20,419 nt of DNA. Origin: an uncultured Collinsella sp. GTDB lineage: Bacteria > Actinomycetota > Coriobacteriia > Coriobacteriales > Coriobacteriaceae. Of the stretch, positions 13,939 to 20,419 are shown piece by piece. The position numbers were made by a program, and so were the translations under genes. The stretch spans positions 1 through 20,419 of the forward strand of contig CABUUJ010000039.1 in NCBI GenBank assembly GCA_902494715.1, read 5' to 3'. Each line of letters starts with the position of its first letter. Positions within the stretch are counted from its first letter, which is position 1. The notes below the pieces were generated by a model that did no database searches, was not told the DNA's origin, and saw nothing but the letters and a program-made list of their open reading frames with translations.

Positions 13939-14625
13939 CTACCTCCTTTGGTTGATAAGGTCCTCGATTATCGAGACGACCTCGTCGATGGTGTGGGCGG
14001 TGGAGTCGACGTGCACGGCGTCCTCGGCGGGCACGAGCGGGGCGACCTCGCGGCTGCTGTCAAGCTTGTCGCGCTGCTTAAGGGCGTCGAGGGTCTCGTC
14101 GACCTCGGCTTCGAGCTGCTCGGACGTGAGCGGCTGAGCATCGTTTTGGTGACGCTGCAGCACGCGGCGGCGGGCGCGCTCGCGCGGGTCGGCGGTCAGG
14201 AAGACCTTGACCTGCGCGTTAGGGAACACGACGGTTCCAATGTCGCGACCCTCGGCGACGATATCGCGGTCCTCGGCGGCGCGGCGCTGGTGGATGAGCA
14301 TGGCGGCGCGCACGCCCGGGTAGGCCGAGACCTTGGACACGTTGGCGTCGACCTGCGGGGTGCGGATGGCGGCCGAAGCGTCCTGGCCGTCAATGGTCAG
14401 GCGCGTGTCCTCGCCGGTGCCGTTGGTAAAGCGAATTTCGATCTGCTCGGCGAGGGCGTCGATTGCCGCCTCGTCGTCCAGATCGATGCCGCGGTCGAGC
14501 GCGGCGAAGGTGACGGCGCGATACATGGCGCCCGTGTCGAGCTTGTTAAAGCCCAGCTGGCGGGCGATCTCCTTGGCGATGGTGGACTTGCCGGAACCGG
14601 CGGGGCCGTCGATGGCGACGATCAT
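13939..14625 (-). CDS. cmk: Cytidylate kinase
   Basis: Phosphorylates CMP and dCMP for nucleotide recycling and CDP supply to lipids and nucleic acids. The 228 residues match the long bacterial Cmk form with an inserted CMP-binding domain. Motifs are AIDGPAGSGKSTIAKEIA (4-21, P-loop), KLDTGAMYRAVTFAA, VAEGRDIGTVVFPNA and a LTADPRERARRR lid segment rich in arginines. AAAGGAAG lies just before the ATG at 14625. The upstream neighbour encodes a pseudouridine synthase, with 66 bases between them, the second widest gap in the string. The cmk start is near the end of a GC-rich tail of that gene. Confidence 0.97.
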   Translation of the reverse strand: MIVAIDGPAGSGKSTIAKEIARQLGFNKLDTGAMYRAVTFAALDRGIDLDDEAAIDALAEQIEIRFTNGTGEDTRLTIDGQDASAAIRTPQVDANVSKVSAYPGVRAAMLIHQRRAAEDRDIVAEGRDIGTVVFPNAQVKVFLTADPRERARRRVLQRHQNDAQPLTSEQLEAEVDETLDALKQRDKLDSSREVAPLVPAEDAVHVDSTAHTIDEVVSIIEDLINQRR

Positions 14626-14691
14626 GCAATGCTTCCTTTCGATGATTGACGTGCTGGTATGGTTCGCGGGCGTTGGGGCGCGGCGGGTTGC

Positions 14692-15654
14692 CTAGCCGGT
14701 GTAGCGCTCGCGGTAGGTGTTGCGCTTGGGTGCGGAGCCGTGGCTGCCGTGGTGACGCGTGCGGCTGGCGGGCGTGTCTTGGGGCTTGCCGCCGCGTATG
14801 GCGCTGGCCTGCTTGGGAGGGATGCCACCGCTTTTGAGGATTTGTACCTCGCGCTCGGTGAGCTCGCGCCACGAGCCTTTGGCCACGTCCTTGAGCTCCA
14901 GGCCGGCAAAGTTACAGCGGTGCAGGCGGATCACCGGGTGGTGGATCTTGCTCAGCATGCGCTTGACCTGATTCTTGCGACCCTCGCGGATGATGACCTC
15001 CACGGCGGTGGTGCCGGGCTTGACGCCTTGCGGAGCCACGGCCTCGGCCTCGCGCGCGGTAATGACGCGGCAGATCGCCGGCTGGCACAGGCCGTCGTCG
15101 AGCTCGATGCCGCGGCGGAGCGGTTCTAAGTCGCGATCGGTCAGGTGGCCGTCCACGAGCGCCTGATAGGTCTTGTAGACGTGCTTGCTGGGGTGCAGCA
15201 GGTCCTGCGACAGATCACCGTCGGTGGTAAAGAGCAAAAGGCCCGTGGTGTCGCGGTCCAGGCGGCCCACCGGGAAGAGCCCCGGAAAGCGGTTGCGCGG
15301 TACCAGGTCGGCCACGCAGGGGCGCTCCTGCGGGTCGCTCATGGTGGTGAGGTAGCCGGTCGGCTTGTAGAGCATCAAGTACACGGCGCCCTGGTTGAGC
15401 TTGACGGGCATGCCGTCGACCTCGATATGGTCGCGGTCGACGTCGACCTTGGTGCCCAGCTCGGTCGCGACCTGACCGTTGACGGTCACGCGTCCGGCGG
15501 TCATCAGGTCCTCCGAGCCGCGGCGGCTCGCCACGCCCGCGCGCGCCAAAAAGCGCTGCAGGCGCATGGTGTGCGGATAGACGGGCTGGGCGTCGGTTGC
15601 GGGTACTGCGTTGCCCATGGCGCGCGTCTCCCCTACTTCGTTAGTCCTCGTCAT
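14692..15654 (-). CDS. RluB/RsuA-type 23S/16S rRNA pseudouridine synthase
   Basis: Isomerises a uridine in rRNA; by family and by its place after scpB it is most likely RluB-like (23S rRNA). ATG 15654 is chosen (320 aa) because GGAGG lies upstream at good spacing. A longer frame to 15723 would reach deep into scpB. Residues 30-76 form an S4 RNA-binding domain (RLQRFLARAGVASRR, VTVNG). The catalytic Asp133 is in GRLDRDTTGLLLFT, followed by KTYQALV and the REGRKNQVKRML motif. The last 45 or so residues are a basic His/Arg/Ser tail, perhaps extra RNA contact. The start overlaps the end of scpB by 14 bases. Order scpA-scpB-rluB-cmk is common in Gram-positive genomes. Confidence 0.93.
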   Translation of the reverse strand: MTRTNEVGETRAMGNAVPATDAQPVYPHTMRLQRFLARAGVASRRGSEDLMTAGRVTVNGQVATELGTKVDVDRDHIEVDGMPVKLNQGAVYLMLYKPTGYLTTMSDPQERPCVADLVPRNRFPGLFPVGRLDRDTTGLLLFTTDGDLSQDLLHPSKHVYKTYQALVDGHLTDRDLEPLRRGIELDDGLCQPAICRVITAREAEAVAPQGVKPGTTAVEVIIREGRKNQVKRMLSKIHHPVIRLHRCNFAGLELKDVAKGSWRELTEREVQILKSGGIPPKQASAIRGGKPQDTPASRTRHHGSHGSAPKRNTYRERYTG

Positions 15655-16369
15655 GCGTATCCTCCGCAGTGTCGTCGGTGGCTCGGGATTCCTCGCTGCC
15701 GACTGCCTCAACATCTTCAACATCGGTATCGAGCAGTTCGCGCTCTTCGTCCAGGTCCTCGGCTTGCTCCTCGAGCGTGGACTGAATACTGCGGCCGCTC
15801 AGGCGCTCGCGGATAAACTGACGCGACTGCTCGTCGGGGGCAAACTGCTCCAGGTCGGGCAGGTCGCGGGTGGAGCGCAGACCGAACTTTTCCAAGAAGG
15901 CGTTGGTCGTGCCGTAGATGATGGCCTGACCGCGCTGGGGGTCGCGGCCGAGCTCACGCACCAGGCCCTTGTCCACGAGCGACGCGATGACGCCGTCGGA
16001 GTTGACGCCGCGGATGCCCTTGACCACCTCGCGCGTCACGGGCTGGTGGTAGGCGATGACGGCCAGGGTCTCGAGTGCCGCCTGCGACAGCTTTTGCGTG
16101 TCCCAGCTCAACACGTAGGCCTCGACCACGTCGTGGTAGGCGGGGTGCGTAAACAGGCGCCAGCCGCCGGCGACCTCGCGCAGCTGAAAGCCGCGGTTGG
16201 CCTCCTCGTACTCAACCTTGAGCTCGGCGAGCAGCGATGCGCACTCGCCGGGGGCGATATCCAGCGCACCAGCCAGCGCGGGCGCACTCACCGGGTCGCT
16301 CGACACCAGCAGCAGCGCCTCGAGGGCACCTTTGAGGCTGTTTGCCTCTAGCGTGGAAAGGGTTGACAT
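15641..16369 (-). CDS. scpB: Segregation and condensation protein B
   Basis: Kleisin-associated winged-helix protein that joins ScpA and SMC in chromosome condensation and segregation. The 242 residues contain the usual two winged-helix domains: LKGALEALLLVSSDPVSAPALAGAL near the N-terminus, then LSQAALETLAVIAYHQPVTREVVKGIRGVNSDGVIASLVDKGLVRELGR, and the YGTTNAFLEKFGL block typical of ScpB. The last 45 or so residues form a strongly acidic Glu/Asp tail, as in many actinobacterial homologues. AGGAG precedes the ATG at 16369, eleven bases after scpA. No smc gene lies in this window. Confidence 0.96.
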   Translation of the reverse strand: MSTLSTLEANSLKGALEALLLVSSDPVSAPALAGALDIAPGECASLLAELKVEYEEANRGFQLREVAGGWRLFTHPAYHDVVEAYVLSWDTQKLSQAALETLAVIAYHQPVTREVVKGIRGVNSDGVIASLVDKGLVRELGRDPQRGQAIIYGTTNAFLEKFGLRSTRDLPDLEQFAPDEQSRQFIRERLSGRSIQSTLEEQAEDLDEERELLDTDVEDVEAVGSEESRATDDTAEDTHDED

Positions 16370-16380
16370 GGTTGCGGCTC

Positions 16381-17193
16381 CTATTCGGTGAGCTCGGGGC
16401 CCTCGCCGGGCACATAGGCCTCGGCGCCCTCGACGCGGTTGATGCGGATGGTTCCAAAGATCTCGTCCTGGCTCAGCGTGAGCGAGCCGCGCTTGGCGAG
16501 CTCCAGCATGGCCAGGAAGGTGACGACGAGCTGCTCGGTGGTGGCATCGCCGTCCAACAGCTCGCGGAAGGTGCAGGTTTGGTGCGCCATGGTAAAGCGG
16601 TCGACTGAGGCCACGGTCAGGTCGAGCGGTACGCGATGCGGCGCCACATGCTCGGCCTCCAGCAAGAAGGTCTGGCGCTTGCCGTCCAGGTCGGCACAGA
16701 TGACGGCGAGACCGCGCAGGGTAATGCCGGCAAGGTAGTCGGGCATAAGGCCTAGGAACTCCGGGTCGGGACCGGCCACACGCGGATGCATACGGCTTTC
16801 GGCCTGCATGCGGGCACCGAGGGCCGCAGCCGCGCCCTTAAACTGCTTGTAGGCAATCAGGCGCTGGATCAGGACCTCGCGCAGGGCGTCGCCGTCGAGC
16901 GCGCTGAGCTCCTCGAGATCTTCGTCGAACTCGTCATCGTCTTCATCGGCTTTGCGTGGGGCCTCCTGCGGCACCAGAGAGGCGGCCTTGATGTCCAAAA
17001 GGGTTGCCGCGACCAGCAAAAAATCGCTCGCCACGTCCAGGTCCAGTGCTTCGATGCGTTCGGCCTCGTCAAGGTATTGCTCGGCCACCTCGCTGATGGA
17101 GATGGCGCCAATATCTACTTTTTGGCGGGTTACCAGCTGCAGCAGCAGGTCGAACGGTCCGCTGTAGACCTGCGTCGACACGCGATACGACAT
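16381..17193 (-). CDS. scpA: Segregation and condensation protein A (kleisin)
   Basis: Kleisin subunit that bridges the SMC heads and binds ScpB. The 270 residues begin with YSGPFDLLLQLVTRQKVDIGAISISEVAEQYL (10-41), the hallmark N-terminal block, followed by LLVAATLLDIKAASLVP. A central acidic linker (about 80-100, rich in Asp/Glu) separates this from the middle part, and a C-terminal winged helix contains VVTFLAMLELAKRGSLTLSQDEIFGTIRI. A very strong AAAGGAGGT lies before the ATG at 17193. The 84-base gap to the M50 gene, the widest in the string, contains a GCGCC/GGCGC hairpin at about 17212-17226. A separate promoter here is possible, but no clear -35/-10 pair is seen. Confidence 0.96.
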   Translation of the reverse strand: MSYRVSTQVYSGPFDLLLQLVTRQKVDIGAISISEVAEQYLDEAERIEALDLDVASDFLLVAATLLDIKAASLVPQEAPRKADEDDDEFDEDLEELSALDGDALREVLIQRLIAYKQFKGAAAALGARMQAESRMHPRVAGPDPEFLGLMPDYLAGITLRGLAVICADLDGKRQTFLLEAEHVAPHRVPLDLTVASVDRFTMAHQTCTFRELLDGDATTEQLVVTFLAMLELAKRGSLTLSQDEIFGTIRINRVEGAEAYVPGEGPELTE

Positions 17194-17277
17194 CTTCGAC
17201 CTCCTTTGACGGCGCCTTCGCGGCGCGGTTTGGGTGCATATTGCGACAGTTTTGCACGGTCGACCTGTAAGTTTACC

Positions 17278-17961
17278 TTAGATGCCGGCGATTGCGAAGT
17301 TGAGCAGCTGCTCAGCAAGCGGATACACGGTAACGTCGAAATAGCGGCCGATTACATCGATGCCGGTCCACATGGGCAGCAGATACAGCACGATGATGAG
17401 TATGGGCATGGCGTATTGCTGCAGGTGGTAGTAGTTGGCGAGCGCCTTACCTTTGAGGAACGGCACGATGATCGACGAGCCGTCAAGCGGCGGAATCGGA
17501 ATGAGGTTAAAGAACGCAAGCGATAGGTTGACCACGATAAACGTAGCGCCAAAGTTCATGATTTGCGACGCTACGGCAAAGGACATACTGGTGTAGAGGT
17601 TGCCGTAGGTCAGGTGCATGAGGGCTGCGGCCAGGCACGCGAGCGCGATGTTCGATGTGGGGCCGGCTACGCTCACCAGGACCTCGTCGCGCTTGGGGTG
17701 CTTGAGGTTGTTGAGATAGACGGGCACGGGCTTGGCGAAGGCGAACACGGGACCGCCTGCGGCGAGCATGAGCAGCGGCAGGATGATGGTGCCAAACGGG
17801 TCGATATGGTTGAGCGGGTTGAGCGAGACGCGGCCGCGCGAGCGAGCCGTTTTGTCGCCGAGCGCCCAGGCTGCGGCGGCGTGCGCGCTCTCGTGGATCA
17901 CGATGCCAACGATGACGGCAACGGCGCTGGCGAGCAGGTTCATGAGGTAGCTGCTGGACAT
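17278..17961 (-). CDS. M50-family site-2-protease-like membrane metallopeptidase
   Basis: Integral membrane zinc protease of the short YwhC/rseP-like type without a PDZ domain. The 227 residues show the HEXXH site HESAH (23-27) inside the second hydrophobic segment and the third zinc ligand Asp160 in NLIPIPPLDGS (152-162). Also present are GRVSLNPLNHIDPFGTI (43-59) and a conserved SVAGPTSN (97-104). About five transmembrane segments are visible. Substrate unknown; such proteins often sit next to scpA and may act in regulated intramembrane proteolysis. GGGGAG precedes the ATG at 17961, nine bases after the 98-residue gene. It is complete, with no signs of damage. Confidence 0.94.
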   Translation of the reverse strand: MSSSYLMNLLASAVAVIVGIVIHESAHAAAAWALGDKTARSRGRVSLNPLNHIDPFGTIILPLLMLAAGGPVFAFAKPVPVYLNNLKHPKRDEVLVSVAGPTSNIALACLAAALMHLTYGNLYTSMSFAVASQIMNFGATFIVVNLSLAFFNLIPIPPLDGSSIIVPFLKGKALANYYHLQQYAMPILIIVLYLLPMWTGIDVIGRYFDVTVYPLAEQLLNFAIAGI

Positions 17962-17970
17962 GTCACTCCC

Positions 17971-18267
17971 CTAGCGGACGCGGCGCGAGGCGCGCGTGAG
18001 CAGGTAGTCAACCACAAACAGGATGACGGCCACGATGGCGTAATCTAAGCGGAACACGCCGCCAAAGGGCGATGTGATGACGCCGTAGCCGGCGATGGCG
18101 CTCGGCAGCGCGCGAGAAAGCTCGACGACAAAGCCCACAATCTGCAGCTTGGCGGTGAGGCCGCTAAAGCACAGCAGCACGGTCATCGCGCTCATAAAGA
18201 TGCCGCAGATGCGACAGGCGATGGCGATGATGCTCATCGCCACGGCAGCGGCTTTACGAGAGTTCAC
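17971..18267 (-). CDS. Small membrane protein, 98 aa, unknown family
   Basis: I do not recognise the family. The start is set at GTG 18267, because GAGGAG lies seven bases upstream and the gene then overlaps the ABC-F stop (18254) by 14 bases. A longer frame upstream would run through the ABC-F gene. Three hydrophobic stretches are visible at about residues 8-34, 41-62 and 74-90, with a basic C-terminus RASRRVR, so the protein is a likely inner-membrane protein of two or three helices. Two cysteines in ACRIC and one in LLCF lie in the first segment. Its place between the ABC-F and M50 genes, with only nine bases to the latter, suggests co-transcription. A role cannot be assigned from the sequence. 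Confidence 0.75.
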   Translation of the reverse strand: MNSRKAAAVAMSIIAIACRICGIFMSAMTVLLCFSGLTAKLQIVGFVVELSRALPSAIAGYGVITSPFGGVFRLDYAIVAVILFVVDYLLTRASRRVR

Positions 18268-20287
18268 GCGCGGTCTCCTCTTCGATCTGGGTGGAAAGCT
18301 CCAGCCATTCGTCCTCGAGCTTGGGCAGCTCTTGCTTAAGGCCGTTATATTCCCCCAGTGCGGCGTTGAACTTATCCTGATCGGCATAAAGCTCTTCGCT
18401 TGCCATCAATTCCATAAGCTCGTCATAGCGGGCGCGTTTTTTGTCGAGCTCCGTCTCGATCTTCTTAAGCTGGTTGCGCACGCCCTTGAGCTTTTTGTTG
18501 AGCGCGGCACGGGCCTGGGCCTCGGCACGCTTTTGCTCCTTGGTTTTTTTGCCCTCGGCCGGCTTGGGGGTCGACGCGGGGCTGCTGGCCTGGGCGGCGT
18601 TGGCTTTGGTGGGCTTGGTCGCGGCGGGCGCGCTCTCCCCTGCCGCCTCGGCGGCAGCGCGGGCTGCGAGGTCCTCGCGCTTGTAGAGGTAGTAATCGTA
18701 GTCGCCGTCGTAGACCGTGACCTTACCATCGCGGATGTCGATGATGCGGTTGGCCACGGCACGCACCAGGTGCTCATCGTGGCTGATCAGCACGATGGTG
18801 CCGGGGAAGTTTTGCAGGGCGTTGTCGAGCATGTCCACCGAGTCGATGTCCAGGTGGTTGGTGGGCTCGTCCAGGCACAGGAGCGCTTCGGGGGCAACGA
18901 GCATCTTGGCCAGGGCCAGACGCGCCTTTTCGCCGCCGGAAAGGACGCGTACTTGCTTTTCGATTGCTTCGTTGTCGCTAAACAGGAAGGCGCCCAGCAG
19001 GCTACGCTGCTGCGGCACGGTCCACTTGGGCGTGACGGTGTCGATCTCTTGCAGGACGGTATTGGACTCGGTCATGCCTTCGAGCGCGTGCTGGGCGTAA
19101 TAGGCCACGCCCACGTTGGTGCCCAGGTCGCGCGTGCCGGTAGTAGGCGGCTCCTGACCGGCGATGATCTTCATGAGGGTTGACTTGCCGGCGCCGTTGG
19201 GGCCGACGAGCGCCACATGCTCGCCGCGGTAGAGCTTGAGGTCGATATCGCTGTAGATGTGCTTGTTGCCGTAGGACTTGGACACGCCCTCCAGACCCAC
19301 GACCATGTCGCCAGAGCGCGGCGGGTCGGGGAACTTAAAGTCGATGTGCTTGTGCCCCTCGGGCAGGATGACGAGCTCCTTTTTGATCTGCTCGATCTTG
19401 CGGATGCGCTCCTGGGCCTGGGCCGCCTTGGTGGGCTTGTAGCGGAACTTGTCGACGAAGACTTGCATGTGGGCGATGTCGCGCTCCTGGGCGGCGCGCT
19501 TGGCGCGCATCTGCTCCAGGTTGTCCTCGCGCTGCTTGAGGTAGCTGCTGTAGTTGCCGGTGTAGGTGGTCACGCGGCGGTTCTCGAGCGCGGCGACGTG
19601 GTCGACGCAGGCGTCCATGAAGGCGCGGTCGTGACTGACGATGAGGACGGCGCCGTCGTAGTTGGCGATAAAGCCGCGCAGCCATTGGACGCTCTCGAGG
19701 TCCAGGTGGTTAGTAGGCTCGTCCAGAAGCAGCAGGTCGGGGTGGCGCAGGAATAGCTTGGCGAGTGCGATGCGCATCTGCCAGCCACCCGAGAACTCGG
19801 AGCACGGGCGCTCAAAGTCGGTGACCTTAAAGCCCAGGCCGGAAAGGATCTTGCGGGCGTTGCTCTCGAGCTCGTAGCCGCCCAGGTGCTCAAAGCGGTC
19901 CTGGACCTGGCCATACTCGTTGAGGAGTGCGTCGACGTCCTTGCCCTGATCGGAGAGCTCGGTGATCTGGGCCTGCAGCTCGTTGGCGCGCTCGCCCATG
20001 CGGCGGATTTCCTTGGCGGCGGCCATGACCTCGGCAAGGATGGTGGTGTCCTTTTGCTCCAGATTAGTTTCCTGCTCTAGGTAGCCTACCTGGCAGTCCT
20101 TGGCGTACTGGACCTGGCCGGCATCGGGACTGTCGATGCCCATGATGATCTTGAGCATGGTGGTTTTGCCAGCGCCGTTGGGGCCCACGAGCGCGAAGCG
20201 CTCGCCGGGGTTGATCTGGAAGGATGCGCCGCTAAAGAGGACGCGCGCGCCGAAGCTTTTTTCGATCTTGTCGACCAGGAGGATCAT
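18254..20287 (-). CDS. ABC-F family ribosome-associated ATPase
   Basis: Soluble protein with two ABC domains and no membrane part, so not a transporter. ABC-F proteins bind the ribosomal E site in translation rescue, in antibiotic protection or in early elongation. The 677 residues contain Walker A GPNGAGKTT (35-43), signature SEFSGGWQMRIALAK (163-177), Walker B LLLLDEPTNHLD (185-196), the arginine-rich linker around 255-305 that reaches into the ribosome, second Walker A GPNGAGKST (362-370), signature LSGGEKARL (449-457) and Walker B LCLDEPTNHLD (470-480). Residues 540-595 are an Ala/Lys/Pro-rich stretch and 595-677 a coiled-coil C-terminal domain as in Uup/YdiF. It is not obviously a resistance-type ABC-F. 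AAAGGCGG precedes the ATG at 20287, next to a tRNA terminator. Confidence 0.95.
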   Translation of the reverse strand: MILLVDKIEKSFGARVLFSGASFQINPGERFALVGPNGAGKTTMLKIIMGIDSPDAGQVQYAKDCQVGYLEQETNLEQKDTTILAEVMAAAKEIRRMGERANELQAQITELSDQGKDVDALLNEYGQVQDRFEHLGGYELESNARKILSGLGFKVTDFERPCSEFSGGWQMRIALAKLFLRHPDLLLLDEPTNHLDLESVQWLRGFIANYDGAVLIVSHDRAFMDACVDHVAALENRRVTTYTGNYSSYLKQREDNLEQMRAKRAAQERDIAHMQVFVDKFRYKPTKAAQAQERIRKIEQIKKELVILPEGHKHIDFKFPDPPRSGDMVVGLEGVSKSYGNKHIYSDIDLKLYRGEHVALVGPNGAGKSTLMKIIAGQEPPTTGTRDLGTNVGVAYYAQHALEGMTESNTVLQEIDTVTPKWTVPQQRSLLGAFLFSDNEAIEKQVRVLSGGEKARLALAKMLVAPEALLCLDEPTNHLDIDSVDMLDNALQNFPGTIVLISHDEHLVRAVANRIIDIRDGKVTVYDGDYDYYLYKREDLAARAAAEAAGESAPAATKPTKANAAQASSPASTPKPAEGKKTKEQKRAEAQARAALNKKLKGVRNQLKKIETELDKKRARYDELMELMASEELYADQDKFNAALGEYNGLKQELPKLEDEWLELSTQIEEETARELS

Positions 20288-20318
20288 GGTGCCGCCTTTG
20301 ACCTTGTTTTCCTATATG

Positions 20319-20347
20319 AAAAAAGGCCCCAACTTGCGTTGGAGCCT
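20319..20347 (-). terminator. Intrinsic terminator downstream of tRNA-Ala
   Basis: GTTGGAGCCT (20338-20347) pairs with AGGCCCCAAC (20324-20333) across a TTGC loop with one mismatch. On the minus strand it is followed by six T (complement of 20319-20324). It separates the tRNA-Ala from the ABC-F gene, which begins 30 bases further on. Confidence 0.8.
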
Positions 20348-20362
20348 CATTCAATGCTCGGG

Positions 20363-20419
20363 TGGAGACGAGGGGGATCGAACCCCTGACCTCTTGACTG
20401 CCAGTCAAGCGCTCTCCCA
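20363..20419 (-). tRNA. tRNA-Ala (anticodon GGC), 5' part beyond window
   Basis: The minus strand shows the end of the D-arm (TGGGAGAGCGC), the anticodon stem CTTGA/TCAAG with loop CTGGCAG (bases 34-36 GGC, Ala), a T-arm AGGGG-TTCGATC-CCCCT and the acceptor strand CGTCTCC with discriminator A at 20363. The next bases read CCC, so the CCA tail is not encoded. The first part of the tRNA is cut by the window edge. Confidence 0.9.

Noticed and set aside
17194..17277. Separate promoter or attenuator before scpA
   Set aside because: A GC hairpin is present but there is no T run and no well-spaced -35/-10 pair. It is left as a possibility only in the scpA entry.

Overview
The window is about 20.4 kb of GC-rich DNA. 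It most likely comes from a Coriobacteriia (Actinobacteria) gut bacterium, with Collinsella my best guess. This rests on the composition, on the order of the core genes, and on a DUF6273-type surface-protein fragment of a kind I associate with that class. No rRNA or taxonomic marker is present to prove it. It falls into two parts: a degraded accessory region (1 to about 3,010) and a dense core gene string (3,051 to the right edge), all on the minus strand.

Accessory region. Plus-strand genes open the window: the last 43 residues of a probable ABC-transporter ATPase, then a translationally coupled 142-residue membrane-anchored protein. Next come two strong hairpins and a remnant of a DnaQ-like exonuclease. 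On the minus strand lies a small cluster, read right to left: a thioredoxin/TlpA-like remnant with a WCQHC motif, an in-frame stop and a lost 5' end; a secreted four-cysteine small protein broken (or recoded) at a T6 run directly before UGA; and an intact 79-residue three-helix membrane protein. I read this as an eroded disulfide-bonded bacteriocin-type cassette with a possible immunity protein, which is inference. At about 2,028-2,034 the thioredoxin remnant is joined directly to the 3' part of a DUF6273 gene on the opposite strand, followed by a terminator. Positions 2,590-3,010 hold no convincing gene but carry ATACAG boxes and a triple TTGCTTAA/TTAAGCAA palindrome next to the tRNA-Pro terminator.

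Core region. Between tRNA-Ala(GGC) (cut by the right edge) and tRNA-Pro(GGG), 17 genes run on the minus strand with very short gaps or overlaps. In transcription order they are: ABC-F ATPase, a 98-residue membrane protein, M50 site-2-protease-like peptidase, scpA, scpB, an RluB-type pseudouridine synthase, cmk, plsC, ispH, a DUF512 radical-SAM/PDZ protein, der, plsY, gpsA, rpe, a NifS-type cysteine desulfurase, a Nif3-like protein, a coiled-coil/zinc-ribbon protein and coaBC. The string covers ribosome function (ABC-F, RluB, Der), chromosome segregation (ScpAB), phospholipid synthesis from glycerol-3-phosphate (GpsA, PlsY, PlsC), isoprenoid precursors (IspH), sulfur/Fe-S supply (desulfurase, serving IspH and the radical-SAM protein) and coenzyme A (CoaBC). 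Several ATGA or 8-40 nt overlaps and ribosome-binding sites placed inside the upstream gene suggest translational coupling. Two conserved-motif deviations stand out: a missing first zinc-ribbon cysteine and an HX4E instead of HX4D motif in PlsC.
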